A stretch of 33,824 nucleotides of DNA from a virus (IMGVR_UViG_3300027917_000109:1-33824); one strand, 5' to 3'; shown: positions 26,455 through 33,486, counted from the stretch's first letter. Notes: generated by a model not told the origin, from the letters alone. Translations and numbers: made by a program.

Positions 26455-26602
26455 GGGCGATCTCCTCGTCGATCCAGTCCTTGTAGAGCATGAGGCTCTC
26501 GACCTTCTCGTCCTTCGTTCCACGAATGCCGCGCCACCTCCAGAGGAAGGTGTCGAACGCGGTCTTGTAGTGCTCGTACATCACGGGGCCCAGGACGGTC
26601 AC
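26426..26602 (-). CDS. Hypothetical 58-residue protein
   Basis: A small gene with a GTG start at 26602 that overlaps the preceding stop (GTGA) and follows GGAAGGAG. The translation VTVLGPVMYEHYKTAFDTFL continues WRWRGIRGTKDEKVESLMLY and ends acidic. It looks like a compact helical protein. Not recognised. Confidence 0.6.
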   Translation of the reverse strand: MTVLGPVMYEHYKTAFDTFLWRWRGIRGTKDEKVESLMLYKDWIDEEIAHVEKAPDSD

Positions 26603-26823
26603 GGATTCTCCTTCCCGTGAGCCTTCGACTGCGAGTAAGTGACGCTACCGTCGCCAAACACGTTCGCGACCAGCTTCTTGGTGCCGCACGTCCTCACGGA
26701 GACGTGGTCGCGTGTCCCGTAGTACCCGGTCGCGTTGATCAGTCGGTGCGCCTCGGAGATGGCCTCCGCTTCGGTGCCAGCCTTCGCGAGCATGACGAAG
26801 TAGATGTTCTTCTCGGCTATCAC
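26599..26823 (-). CDS. Hypothetical 74-residue protein
   Basis: A GTG start at 26823 overlaps the RusA-like stop (GTGA) and lies 4 nt after GGAGG. The sequence VIAEKNIYFVMLAKAGTEAE, then SEAHRLINATGYYGTRDHVS, VSVRTCGTKKLVANVFGDGS suggests an alpha/beta miniprotein. I do not recognise the family. A GTG rather than ATG start may keep expression low. Confidence 0.6.
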   Translation of the reverse strand: MIAEKNIYFVMLAKAGTEAEAISEAHRLINATGYYGTRDHVSVRTCGTKKLVANVFGDGSVTYSQSKAHGKENP

Positions 26824-27227
26824 TCGTCCTCCTCGATCTCGATGAGGATCCCAGGTGCGCGCACGGTGGGATCGTTGTCGGTGTCCCGAGCGAGCCTCTG
26901 CCTCGGCGGCAAGAGCGTGACCTCCCTGTCCGAGTCGTCCGCGATCAGCTTCGCCTTGACGATGCCATCGAGCGCGGACTTCATCGCGAAGATCAGGTTG
27001 TCGGGATCCATGCGGTTGCGGTTGCTGGGCCAGAACGCGGTGTACCGCAGCCTGACCTTCTTGAGCGGGCCGTTCAGCCTCGGCACCGCAGGGCTCTTCG
27101 CTGCGGTGAACGCCATCTTCTTGTAGGCGGCCTTCGCCTTCGAGACCTTCCAGTGCGAGCCGTGCTGTCGGCCGTAGTTGGCCTTCACCTCTTTCGGTGG
27201 GAGGCCGATGAACAGTGCGATCTTCAT
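26820..27227 (-). CDS. rusA: RusA-like Holliday junction resolvase
   Basis: A 135-residue protein. The diagnostic core is RMDPDNLIFAMKSALDGIVK (about 72-91) followed by AKLIADDSDREVTL (about 92-105), the conserved acidic residues of RusA-type resolvases. The N-terminus MKIALFIGLPPKEVKANYGR fits the family. Such enzymes cut four-way junctions, clearing recombination and replication intermediates before packaging. ATG 27227 overlaps the preceding stop (ATGA). It sits near the exonuclease, annealing and ATPase genes. Confidence 0.88.
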   Translation of the reverse strand: MKIALFIGLPPKEVKANYGRQHGSHWKVSKAKAAYKKMAFTAAKSPAVPRLNGPLKKVRLRYTAFWPSNRNRMDPDNLIFAMKSALDGIVKAKLIADDSDREVTLLPPRQRLARDTDNDPTVRAPGILIEIEEDE

Positions 27228-27442
27228 GCCTGCGTCTTCCGGCCTGGGTCACGGAAGAACTCGCCGCACCAGTCGTCGTCGGAGACGTAGGGCCAGTCCT
27301 TGGCGTACTCGTTGATCTCGATGGGACCGCGTGGCGAGTTGCGCCTGCACTGGTTGAGGTCGTTGGGCACCGTCGCGCAGAACACGCAGTCGAGGCACTT
27401 CGCCTTTCCGGTCAGCACCTCCATGCTTGGTATGTCACTCAT
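27224..27442 (-). CDS. Small Cys-rich (zinc-binding) protein
   Basis: A 72-residue protein with CLDCVFC (16-22), a further QCRRNSPRGP at 31-40, and DWCGEFFRDPG near the end. The 'C..C.f ... CRr.pP ... wP.v...dWCGeF' layout belongs to a small zinc-ribbon family seen widely in bacteria and phages; exact function unknown. ATG 27442 is preceded by AGGAG, and by the perfect hairpin at 27458-27485. Confidence 0.7.
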   Translation of the reverse strand: MSDIPSMEVLTGKAKCLDCVFCATVPNDLNQCRRNSPRGPIEINEYAKDWPYVSDDDWCGEFFRDPGRKTQA

Positions 27443-27457
27443 GTCGGTTGCTCCTGC

Positions 27458-27485
27458 GCCGGGGGCCACACTCGCAGCCCCCGGC
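27458..27485 (-). other. Perfect GC-rich hairpin between genes
   Basis: GCCGGGGGC (27458-27466) and GCCCCCGGC (27477-27485) form a 9-bp stem with a 10-nt loop. On the minus strand it is followed by GCGCAGGAG, the Shine-Dalgarno of the next gene, so it borders the ribosome binding site. No U run follows. It could regulate translation or stabilise mRNA. Confidence 0.45.
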
Positions 27486-27502
27486 CGGTGATCAGTGAAC
27501 GA

Positions 27503-28315
27503 TCAGTAGATGACCTGGACGAGCTTGCCCAGCTCGGTCTCGGACAGCTTCTCCATCAGGTAACCGGCGACGCGCTCCGCGGCGTCTCGGCGCCACGCCA
27601 GCCGCCCGGCGTCCGTGGGGAAGAGGCCGACCTGCGGGATGTCGCCGCGGCCCGGCCGCACCCGGAGGACGAACTCCACCGGGGGCTGCGGGATCTCGGC
27701 GAACGTCGCCATCGGATGGAGCTTCACCGGGTTCGGCACGGTCGCGTCGCCGACCAGGACGGCGCCTGTCTTGGTGGTCACTCGCTGCGTGACGCCGTCG
27801 TCGTTGGCCTGCTTCACGTCCTCGTTGACGATGTTGCCGATGACCTTCTTCAGCTGTTTGAGGTCGCCCTTGTCGGTGAAGACCTGCTGGATGTACAGCA
27901 TGAAGTCCTCGTGCTCCATGAACTGCTCGTCGTCCCACTCGTAGGGCGCGTGCGCCGTCGCCGAGAGGTACATCGGACGCGACATCAGCCCCATCTCTGG
28001 AACGGGCTCAGTCGTGACCGACGGGTTCTGCAGTTGCGGCGCCTGCTGCGCCTCGCCGAGGAGCAAGACCTCGGTCGGGCTCGCGACGTGCGCCATCACC
28101 TTCGCGCTGATCGGGTTGAGGTCGTCGATGTTCGCACGAACGTAGCCGACGAACCCCGTGAGGGTCGCGACGCCGAGGCTCGGGAACGCCGGGGGCGTGA
28201 CCCTGGTGTCGTAGAGCTTCTGCGTCGCGTAGTCGATGCCATTGACGTGGACGAGCTTGCCGTCGGCCGCCCGCGTCAGCCTCTCGATGGCCTGGATGAA
28301 CTCGGCGTTGATCAT
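27503..28315 (-). CDS. Conserved phage protein of recombination cluster
   Basis: A 270-residue protein that belongs to a phage family I recognise by pattern, not by function. The pattern elements are: PPAFPSLGVATLTGFVGYVR; the acidic QANDDGVTQRVTTKTGAVLV; PNPVKLHPMATFAEIPQPPV; and EFVLRVRPG near the end. Relatives occur next to a small 'replication terminator' type gene in many phages, as here. ATG 28315 overlaps the preceding stop (ATGA). No catalytic motif. Confidence 0.65.
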   Translation of the reverse strand: MINAEFIQAIERLTRAADGKLVHVNGIDYATQKLYDTRVTPPAFPSLGVATLTGFVGYVRANIDDLNPISAKVMAHVASPTEVLLLGEAQQAPQLQNPSVTTEPVPEMGLMSRPMYLSATAHAPYEWDDEQFMEHEDFMLYIQQVFTDKGDLKQLKKVIGNIVNEDVKQANDDGVTQRVTTKTGAVLVGDATVPNPVKLHPMATFAEIPQPPVEFVLRVRPGRGDIPQVGLFPTDAGRLAWRRDAAERVAGYLMEKLSETELGKLVQVIY

Positions 28316-28686
28316 ATCGGGATGTCCTCCTTGCCGCCCTCGATGACGGCGGGCTTGTTGGCCTCATCGAACTCCATCTGGACCTGCTTCGGGTTGTGCT
28401 CGACCATGACGTACTGCCCCTCGGTGCGAACGAAGTACGCCTCGGTCTCGGCGCCGGTCATCGGGCCGAGCTTCGAGCCGGAGAGGATGGTGATGGCGCC
28501 CACCTCTCGCTTCCCGGCGAGCGGCTTGAACCTGAACTTCAGGTTGATCTCGCGGGTGGCGTTCGCGTCCGTGTTCGGGTCCGCGATGTTCTCCAGCACC
28601 CGCTGCAGCTCGTGCTCGAACAGCTCGGGGACCGCGCCCCCGGCGATGTTCGAGATCGTGACAATCGGTCGCTTCTGCTCGGTCAA
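28312..28686 (-). CDS. Phage 'replication terminator protein' family, TTG start
   Basis: A 124-residue protein. The core ELFEHELQRVLENIADPNTD (about 21-40), ANATREINLKFRFKPLAGKR and KLGPMTGAETEAYF matches the small phage family often labelled 'replication terminator protein', a name without strong experimental basis. The start is a TTG at 28686, overlapping the exonuclease stop (TTGA) and 7 nt after GGAGG; there is no better ATG. TTG is rare in this window and may set low expression. Confidence 0.6.
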   Translation of the reverse strand: MTEQKRPIVTISNIAGGAVPELFEHELQRVLENIADPNTDANATREINLKFRFKPLAGKREVGAITILSGSKLGPMTGAETEAYFVRTEGQYVMVEHNPKQVQMEFDEANKPAVIEGGKEDIPI

Positions 28687-29321
28687 AACGATTCCTCCTT
28701 CTCCGCGGGCATGTGCCCGGCCTTGATCAGTTGCTCCTTCGCGGCCTCCAGCTCTTCGAGGAAACGCTCCATCGCCTTCGACAGCGCGGCGATGTACTTC
28801 TCGTCCCTGTTGACCCGGACGAGAGCGGGAGGCAGCAGGGGGTTGTACGACAGCGTGTCCCACCACTCTCTCTCGGTGATCCACATCGCGCCCTGCACCT
28901 GACCCTTGTACTTGTTGTCGATCATGCCGCGGCGCAGGTAGCCCATGTGGACCTTCGCAGTCGGGCACTTGATCTCCAGCCCGCCGTCGTCGCCGACGAG
29001 CCGGTCAGGGCTGCAGCCGATCTTGCCGTCGTCCGTGACGCAGAGGCCGACTCGCGTCGTCTCGCAGTCACGCTGCAGCTCGTAGAACTTGATGGCGTCG
29101 GGCTCCAGCTCCATGCCGCGCATGATCGCTTCGTCCATGTAGTCGTCTAGCGATCTGTTCAGCATCCACTCGGCGAGCAGCTCGTCGATGTACCCGACGG
29201 CCTGCGTGCTCAGGCTCAGCTTCGTCGGCTGGATGATGCGGCCGAATTGCGACGCGGTCGGGAGCCCTATCCGGTTGGCGAGCCACGTCGCTGTTCCCTG
29301 TTCGCCCGGCAGGATCTTCAT
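28683..29321 (-). CDS. YqaJ/lambda-type 5'-3' exonuclease
   Basis: A 212-residue nuclease of the PD-(D/E)XK group. The motifs RGMELEPDAIKFYE (about 68-81), IGCSPDRLVG (Asp about 106) and GLEIKCP (E-x-K about 116-118) are the catalytic triad region. It probably resects double-stranded DNA ends for annealing. ATG 29321 overlaps the ATPase gene stop (ATGA). With the Erf-type protein and ATPase it forms a recombination cassette. Confidence 0.88.
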   Translation of the reverse strand: MKILPGEQGTATWLANRIGLPTASQFGRIIQPTKLSLSTQAVGYIDELLAEWMLNRSLDDYMDEAIMRGMELEPDAIKFYELQRDCETTRVGLCVTDDGKIGCSPDRLVGDDGGLEIKCPTAKVHMGYLRRGMIDNKYKGQVQGAMWITEREWWDTLSYNPLLPPALVRVNRDEKYIAALSKAMERFLEELEAAKEQLIKAGHMPAEKEESF

Positions 29322-30592
29322 TCGTTCACCGCGACGACCGCGCCGTCTTCGATGACGATGCCGACCTTCCCGCTCTCGTCGACCTTCTCGATCCAGACTT
29401 GGTAGTCCTTCTCGGTAGCGAGGTCACCGAGCGCCTTCATACTGTCGGAGTCGAGAGCCGACCCGTCCTTGATGCGGATCACGCGGAGCTTCGGGTTCGC
29501 CGCCATGGCGATGGAGGCGCTGACGCGGAGCTGCTCGCTCGTGGATGCCTGCTCGAACGGGATCCCGTTGAGCGTGACGTAGCCGTCGCCGAAGCCGAGA
29601 CCCTCGACCGGCATCGGAGCGTTCGCGATGGCCTGTGCCTTGTCGTCGTCGCGCTGCCGCATCGCCGAGGTGAGCTTCTCCGACTTCTCTTCCTCCACCC
29701 TGGCGCGGCGCATGTAGTCGGCCTTCTTGTTGATCTGGTCGACGATGGCGTTCTGTTCCTCGGCGGCGTCGAGCTTGGAGCGAAGTTCTTCGACATCGAC
29801 GGCCTTGACCGGCGTCGGCATCTCGACGAGCTTGCGACGCAGCTCCATGGCGAGCTGTTCGTGCTTCGTCTGTTCATGCTCCTCGCGCTTCGCTGCCTCT
29901 CGGAGGTCGGCGGCCTTGCGCTTGCAGCCCTCGGCCAGCTCCTCGACTCCCTCGATGCGGGTGGCCAGCGCGTTCTTGTCGGCCTGCTGGCGCTCGCGCT
30001 TCGAGTTGATCTCGGCCGCAGCCGCCATCGCGTCCTTGATCGGGCCCGTGTCGATGGCCACGGCCTCGGTATCGGCCGGGACCTCGATGGACTCGGCCGA
30101 CGCACGCAGCCGCTTCGCCTCGCGGTTGATCTCCAGCCGCTTCATGTAGTCGACCTCGTTTGCTGTGTCGACCTCATCGAAGTCAAGCCCGGCGATGGCC
30201 TTGAGCTGTTCGAGCTGGTCGGCGGGCTTCTCGTTGACAAAGGCCAGAGGGTCGAACGTGAGGGCCCCGAGAAGCTCGTCGAGCATTCCCTGGGGCGAGG
30301 CGTACTTCGCGCCGTCTGCGCTCTTCACGGTGAGCTGGGAGCCGCTCTTGCTGATCTTCCGCTCGACCACCAGCTCCCCGAGGTCGAGCTTGATGCGGGC
30401 CTTCGAGGCACCCTTGCGGATCGGCACCGCCTGGATGTGCTTCGTCCCCGCGAGCGCCCACCACAGGGCGTCGAGCACGGACGACTTGCCCGCGCCGTTC
30501 TTCCCGGTGATGGCGACAACCGCACCGTCGGGAGTGATCTCGACGGCGCGGAGCTTCTTGACGTTCTCGGCAATCAGCGTGACTACCTTCAT
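29318..30592 (-). CDS. RecF/SbcC-like ATPase
   Basis: A 424-residue protein. Walker A GKNGAGKSS is at residues 30-38, after the typical start MKVVTLIAENVKKLRAVEIT. The middle (about 140-340) is helical and charged, a modest coiled coil. The end has an ABC-type signature, STSEQLRVSASIAMA, and a Walker B/D-loop-like part ending LRVIRIKDGSALD. It is shorter than SbcC/Rad50 (about 1,000) and resembles phage AAA ATPases paired with recombination nucleases. The ATG at 30592 overlaps the Erf stop (ATGA). Confidence 0.85.
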   Translation of the reverse strand: MKVVTLIAENVKKLRAVEITPDGAVVAITGKNGAGKSSVLDALWWALAGTKHIQAVPIRKGASKARIKLDLGELVVERKISKSGSQLTVKSADGAKYASPQGMLDELLGALTFDPLAFVNEKPADQLEQLKAIAGLDFDEVDTANEVDYMKRLEINREAKRLRASAESIEVPADTEAVAIDTGPIKDAMAAAAEINSKRERQQADKNALATRIEGVEELAEGCKRKAADLREAAKREEHEQTKHEQLAMELRRKLVEMPTPVKAVDVEELRSKLDAAEEQNAIVDQINKKADYMRRARVEEEKSEKLTSAMRQRDDDKAQAIANAPMPVEGLGFGDGYVTLNGIPFEQASTSEQLRVSASIAMAANPKLRVIRIKDGSALDSDSMKALGDLATEKDYQVWIEKVDESGKVGIVIEDGAVVAVNE

Positions 30593-31353
30593 GCGTTGTC
30601 CCTCTTCGCTTCGAGCGCGACGACCGCCTTGCGATGGTCGACAGCTCGGATATCTTCGTACTTGCCGACGCCCATGTAGACGAGGAACTTCTTCTCGTCC
30701 GCGCCGACCTCGACGGCGAGGGCCCGTAGGTCCGCGGCCTCGCTCTCGCTGATGGTCTCGGTGGATGGCGCGTCGTCGTCCGGGTCGCACGTCGTTAGTC
30801 CAAGGACCTGAACGAGCGACTGTCGGCGACCGTAGGAACCGGCCGAGCCGTACTTCTGTTGCGGGCTCATACCCGCCCTGCTCTCCAGTGGAGCGGAGAA
30901 CGTGGAGCTGGTGGAGTGTCCGTTGACGTGGCGCAGCGTGCAGACCGTCGTCATGCTGCTCTCGTCGTGAGTGCTGTCCCAGGTGTACGACAGCCCGACG
31001 GGGTGGAGGTACGGCGCGATGTGCTTGGCGATGTCTGCCAGCTCCGCGTAGCTGTACCTGACGCGAGAGCCAGCCGCGCTGAAGTCGGCCTTGCTCTTCT
31101 TCGGGACGGGCGGGCAGTCCTTCTGGAACTTCGCGAGCGCGTCGGCGAACTCCATCGCTGCACGTCGCATTGAAATCCTCTCTTCGAGGGCGACCAGCCG
31201 CTCCAGCGTCTCGACGGTTGCGTCCTTGTCGAGCGCCTTGTGGAGTAGCTGAGTGATGTCGGTGTCGCCACTGGTGGGGGCCAGCGCTTGCGTGCCAGCC
31301 CCCTCCGTGACAACCTCGCCCTGAACAACGTCCGGCTCGGTTGTCTTCTCCAT
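30589..31353 (-). CDS. erf: Erf-family single-strand annealing protein
   Basis: A 254-residue protein with the Erf core: AKFQKDCPPVPKKSKADFSA, then VRYSYAELADIAKHIAPYLH (about 105-124), a beta-rich segment, and YGRRQSLVQVLGLTTCDPDDD (as at about 180-200). Erf-type proteins anneal complementary ssDNA during phage recombination and circularisation. I use ATG 31353, overlapping the upstream stop (TGATG); an upstream in-frame start would add 14 residues and overlap the previous gene. The C-terminal region has a helical tail with YMGVGKYEDIR. Confidence 0.85.
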   Translation of the reverse strand: MEKTTEPDVVQGEVVTEGAGTQALAPTSGDTDITQLLHKALDKDATVETLERLVALEERISMRRAAMEFADALAKFQKDCPPVPKKSKADFSAAGSRVRYSYAELADIAKHIAPYLHPVGLSYTWDSTHDESSMTTVCTLRHVNGHSTSSTFSAPLESRAGMSPQQKYGSAGSYGRRQSLVQVLGLTTCDPDDDAPSTETISESEAADLRALAVEVGADEKKFLVYMGVGKYEDIRAVDHRKAVVALEAKRDNA

Positions 31354-31535
31354 CAGAGGTTCGCTCTCAGGACACCGAGGCGTCCCTGCGCCCACCGGAT
31401 GGCCTGATCGAGCTTCCGACCGGACAGCTCGGGATCGCCGACCTTCATCAGCTTCGTCCCGTGCATGATCTCGGCCGTCTGCATGTCCTCGATGAGCTTC
31501 TCCAGCTCGACCTGCAACGGATTCTTCTCGGGCAT
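31353..31535 (-). CDS. Hypothetical 60-residue helical protein
   Basis: ATG 31535 lies behind GGAGG. The sequence MPEKNPLQVELEKLIEDMQT and continuing AEIMHGTKLMKVGDPELSGR shows a Glu/Lys-rich helix and an ending RWAQGRLGVLRANL. It precedes and overlaps the Erf gene, so may be an accessory of recombination. Not recognised. Confidence 0.6.
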   Translation of the reverse strand: MPEKNPLQVELEKLIEDMQTAEIMHGTKLMKVGDPELSGRKLDQAIRWAQGRLGVLRANL

Positions 31536-31599
31536 ACTGCCTCCTTGCACCGCACTGCGGCGCTCATTGAAAATGAACCTGACGGTTGGAAGTCCTGAC

Positions 31600-32028
31600 C
31601 TAACGACTGGCCTGTCTAGCCACGGTAGCTTCATCGCGAACCCATCCAGTCCCCTGGCATGTGACACACCAGATCGGCTGACGGTTGAGGTAGAGAGACG
31701 AGAGCGTGGGATCGCTCGCCTTGAGGTACTCGACCACCTCGGCGTCAACGACGTACTCTCCCTTGCCATCACAGGTCGGACAGTCGCGTCCAACCTTGTC
31801 CCTTGTGTGCGCGATGAACCCGAGGGCGACCTCGCGAAAGCTCTTGCTTCCGGTAGCGATCTCGGCGTCGAGCGAGCCGATGCTTGCATCGGTGTAGCTC
31901 GACCTCACGGTCTCGACGATCTCGTTCGTGTGCGGCCTGCACATCTTCGTCGCTAGCGTGACGGCATCGCGCACTCGCCCGTACAGCCGACAGCCTTCGC
32001 GTCGGATTCGAGCGAGCCTACTCGTCAT
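31600..32028 (-). CDS. Protein with two CXXCXGXG zinc motifs
   Basis: A 142-residue protein. The start (ATG 32028, preceded by AGGAG) gives MTSRLARIRREGCRLYGRVR. The C-terminal half carries CPTCDGKG and CVTCQGTG, two copies of the DnaJ-type CXXCXGXG motif, enough for one zinc site. There is no J-domain HPD, so it is not a true DnaJ. Phages often have such proteins near early genes; function unknown. It is preceded by a hairpin at 32049-32101. Confidence 0.65.
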   Translation of the reverse strand: MTSRLARIRREGCRLYGRVRDAVTLATKMCRPHTNEIVETVRSSYTDASIGSLDAEIATGSKSFREVALGFIAHTRDKVGRDCPTCDGKGEYVVDAEVVEYLKASDPTLSSLYLNRQPIWCVTCQGTGWVRDEATVARQASR

Positions 32029-32048
32029 AACACCACTCCTGAAAGATT

Positions 32049-32101
32049 GGGGCGGCCACGTCTTGCCGGGTGGTCCCATTGACCTGTTCCGCAGCCGCCC
32101 C
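32049..32101 (-). terminator. Hairpin upstream of the CXXCXGXG gene
   Basis: GGGGCGGC (32049-32056) and GCCGCCCC (32094-32101) form an 8-bp stem in the 81-nt gap. The loop holds a smaller GGTC/GACC stem. On the minus strand AATCTTTC follows, only weakly U-rich. A partial terminator or processing element is plausible. Confidence 0.4.
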
Positions 32102-32109
32102 AGAGAAGG

Positions 32110-32256
32110 CTAGAACGGGGAGCCGTCGTCGAGGATGACCCCGGCGATGATCTTGATCCCGGTCTCGCCCCACTCGTAGAGGCGAGCCCCGATCTCCCCG
32201 ACCTCGATGATGCCCTTGGTCAGCGGGATCGCCAGCCAGGGCGGTAGAACGATCAT
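32110..32256 (-). CDS. Tiny hydrophobic protein (48 residues)
   Basis: An ATG at 32256, 6 nt after AAAGGAGG, opens MIVLPPWLAIPLTKGIIEVG, EIGARLYEWGETGIKIIAGV and ends ILDDGSPF. It is amphipathic or hydrophobic and could associate with membranes. The strong ribosome binding site and the tight packing with two membrane or exported proteins support a real gene; a lysis or membrane role is inferred. Confidence 0.55.
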   Translation of the reverse strand: MIVLPPWLAIPLTKGIIEVGEIGARLYEWGETGIKIIAGVILDDGSPF

Positions 32257-32271
32257 GGATCCCTCCTTTCA

Positions 32272-32394
32272 TTAGATGTTCGCGATCCAGATCCCGAGAG
32301 GGATCCCGACTGCCAGCCCGATTGCTGCGCCGATGGCGAACGTCTTGAACACCTCGAACCACTCGAACGGGTAGGCGCCGAGGATCATCTTCAT
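32272..32394 (-). CDS. Small single-span membrane protein (holin-like?)
   Basis: A 40-residue protein starting at ATG 32394, overlapping the upstream stop (ATGA). MKMILGAYPFEWFEVFKTFA is followed by IGAAIGLAVGIPLGIWIANI, one clear transmembrane helix (about 20-38). It is short for a holin but fits small phage lysis or exclusion proteins. No endolysin lies next to it in this window, so the holin idea is weak. Confidence 0.55.
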   Translation of the reverse strand: MKMILGAYPFEWFEVFKTFAIGAAIGLAVGIPLGIWIANI

Positions 32395-33041
32395 TTGAAG
32401 ATCCTGAACAGCGCCGTGATGCCGAAGCGCGTCTGCGGCGGCACGTCCGCGGTCGCGAACGGCTCCGGCCTCGCGCACCGACCGCCGCCGCACATCGGGT
32501 AGATCCAGTCGATGCTGGCGTTGGGATCGAACTCTTCGAGATCCCGCGTCACATCGACGACGAGGCTGGGAACCCAGGCACGCTTGTGCTGCCACTTCGG
32601 GTGCCACGCGCCCATGATCTTGAACGCGCTCGCCGAAGTCAGACCGCTGTCCCAGCCCGCACCGAGGCTCGCGCCATGCGTGGGCTTGAACTCCTGCTTG
32701 ATGTTGATCTCGACCTCTTCGCAGTAGAAGACCGGGATCTCCACCTCGGGCCCTTCCTCGGGGTGCTCGGTGTGCGAGAAGAAGCAACGCACGTTGTCGC
32801 TCGTCTCGATCTTCACCGGCACCGGATTGCAGATGCAGTCCGGCGCCTCCGGGCAAGGCGGAACCTCGGGGCACGGATTCGGACACTCAAGGTTGATGTC
32901 CGGGTGCGAGCACGGCTTCGGCTCGTAGTACACGAGCTTCGGCTCGTCGCCCGGCGAGCCCGCCACCGAACATGTGACAAGGTTGCTGATCACCAGCAAC
33001 ACCGCGAACACGAACACCAGACCGAACTCTCTTCCCGTCAT
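32391..33041 (-). CDS. Cys/Pro-rich exported, lipoprotein-like protein
   Basis: A 216-residue protein. ATG 33041 follows AGGAG. Residues 7-23 form a hydrophobic signal (GLVFVFAVLLVISNLV), then LVTC at 21-24, a possible but non-ideal lipobox with Thr before Cys. Residues about 55-72 are Pro/Cys-rich (CPEVPPCPEAPDCIC). The C-terminal half alternates hydrophobic residues and ends RFGITALFRIFK, which could form beta strands as in outer-membrane or envelope proteins. Function unknown: an outer spanin-like lysis protein or a superinfection-exclusion lipoprotein are alternatives. Confidence 0.6.
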   Translation of the reverse strand: MTGREFGLVFVFAVLLVISNLVTCSVAGSPGDEPKLVYYEPKPCSHPDINLECPNPCPEVPPCPEAPDCICNPVPVKIETSDNVRCFFSHTEHPEEGPEVEIPVFYCEEVEINIKQEFKPTHGASLGAGWDSGLTSASAFKIMGAWHPKWQHKRAWVPSLVVDVTRDLEEFDPNASIDWIYPMCGGGRCARPEPFATADVPPQTRFGITALFRIFK

Positions 33042-33072
33042 GGCCTGCTCCTTTCCCCCTGTGTAAGTTGAT

Positions 33073-33138
33073 GCCCGCCCGGCAATCCCGAACGCGGCCT
33101 CCCACCATGAAAGATTACGTTAGAACTTGCGGGCGGGC
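33073..33138 (-). other. Imperfect inverted repeat upstream of exported-protein gene
   Basis: GCCCGCCC then GCAA (33073-33085, one bulged G at 33081) pairs with TTGCGGGCGGGC (33127-33138), 12 bp. On the minus strand it ends about 30 nt before the ATG at 33041. Likely an mRNA leader hairpin; it lies in the same non-coding stretch as the structured RNA candidate. Confidence 0.45.
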
Positions 33139-33151
33139 ACAACAGTGTTGT
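33139..33151. promoter_or_regulatory. 13-bp dyad, possible operator
   Basis: ACAACA-G-TGTTGT is a perfect dyad around one central base. It sits at the edge of the structured element, downstream of the Xre-type regulator gene, and could be a binding site of that regulator. Not proven; no second copy was found nearby. Confidence 0.3.
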
Positions 33152-33267
33152 CGAGGTGCGCTCGAACCGGAGGGTTCGGACTGAGGGGAATCGACAGGCG
33201 CGGTGGAGGGAACCGCGAGGCAATAGACAGGTGGCCTGAAACGGCCGGGCGTGACGCACCTCGACAA
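33148..33267 (+). ncRNA. Candidate structured RNA: 13-bp closing stem with three hairpins
   Basis: TTGTCGAGGTGCG (33148-33160) is the exact reverse complement of CGCACCTCGACAA (33255-33267). Inside are three hairpins: CGAACC-GGAG-GGTTCG (33163-33178), CGCGGT-GGAGGGA-ACCGCG (33199-33217) and GGCC-TGAAAC-GGCC (33233-33246). A near-repeat AATnGACAGGnG precedes hairpins two and three. Read on the plus strand, U-G pairs could extend two hairpins and the closing stem, and the loops show GGAG. On the minus strand, in the sense of the operon, loops show CUCC and UCCCUCC. The strand is therefore uncertain. No clear own promoter was found. Confidence 0.45.
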
Positions 33268-33270
33268 TGT

Positions 33271-33486
33271 TCATGCGCTGACTCTATCGTTGCGAAGGAA
33301 GTAGCCCGCGTCTCGGTTGAGACGCTTGGCAATGACCGCGAGCTGCGTTGCGTTGGGCTGGGTCTTGCCCCACTCCCAGCGCTCGATGGTCGACAAGCTC
33401 ACGTCGAGGTGGACCGCCAGCTGCTCCTTGGACATGCCGATGTGCAGCCGGGCCCGCCTCAGCCTCTCGTGATTGAACTTCGCCAC
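33271..33486 (-). CDS. Xre/Cro-type helix-turn-helix regulator
   Basis: A 71-residue DNA-binding protein with a GTG start at 33486, 5 nt after GGAGG; upstream in-frame codons overlap the structured leader and are unlikely to be coding. Residues 19-45 are a classic HTH_XRE domain, SKEQLAVHLDVSLSTIERWE with WGKTQPN, continuing ATQLAVIAKRLNRD. It is the first gene of the leftward block and lies beside two divergent promoters, so it probably represses or switches them. The remaining C-terminus is too short for a cleavable CI-type domain, so a Cro-like role fits best. Confidence 0.85.
   Translation of the reverse strand: MAKFNHERLRRARLHIGMSKEQLAVHLDVSLSTIERWEWGKTQPNATQLAVIAKRLNRDAGYFLRNDRVSA

Noticed and set aside
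31600-32028. A DnaJ chaperone homologue
   Set aside because: Two CXXCXGXG motifs are present but there is no J domain with HPD, and only one zinc centre can form.
33038-33274. A 78-codon minus-strand frame with ATGA overlaps at both ends
   Set aside because: Codon third positions and Arg/Pro/Leu-rich composition differ from neighbours, no Shine-Dalgarno of note is present, and the DNA is full of inverted repeats. Treated as non-coding, though the double ATGA overlap leaves some doubt.
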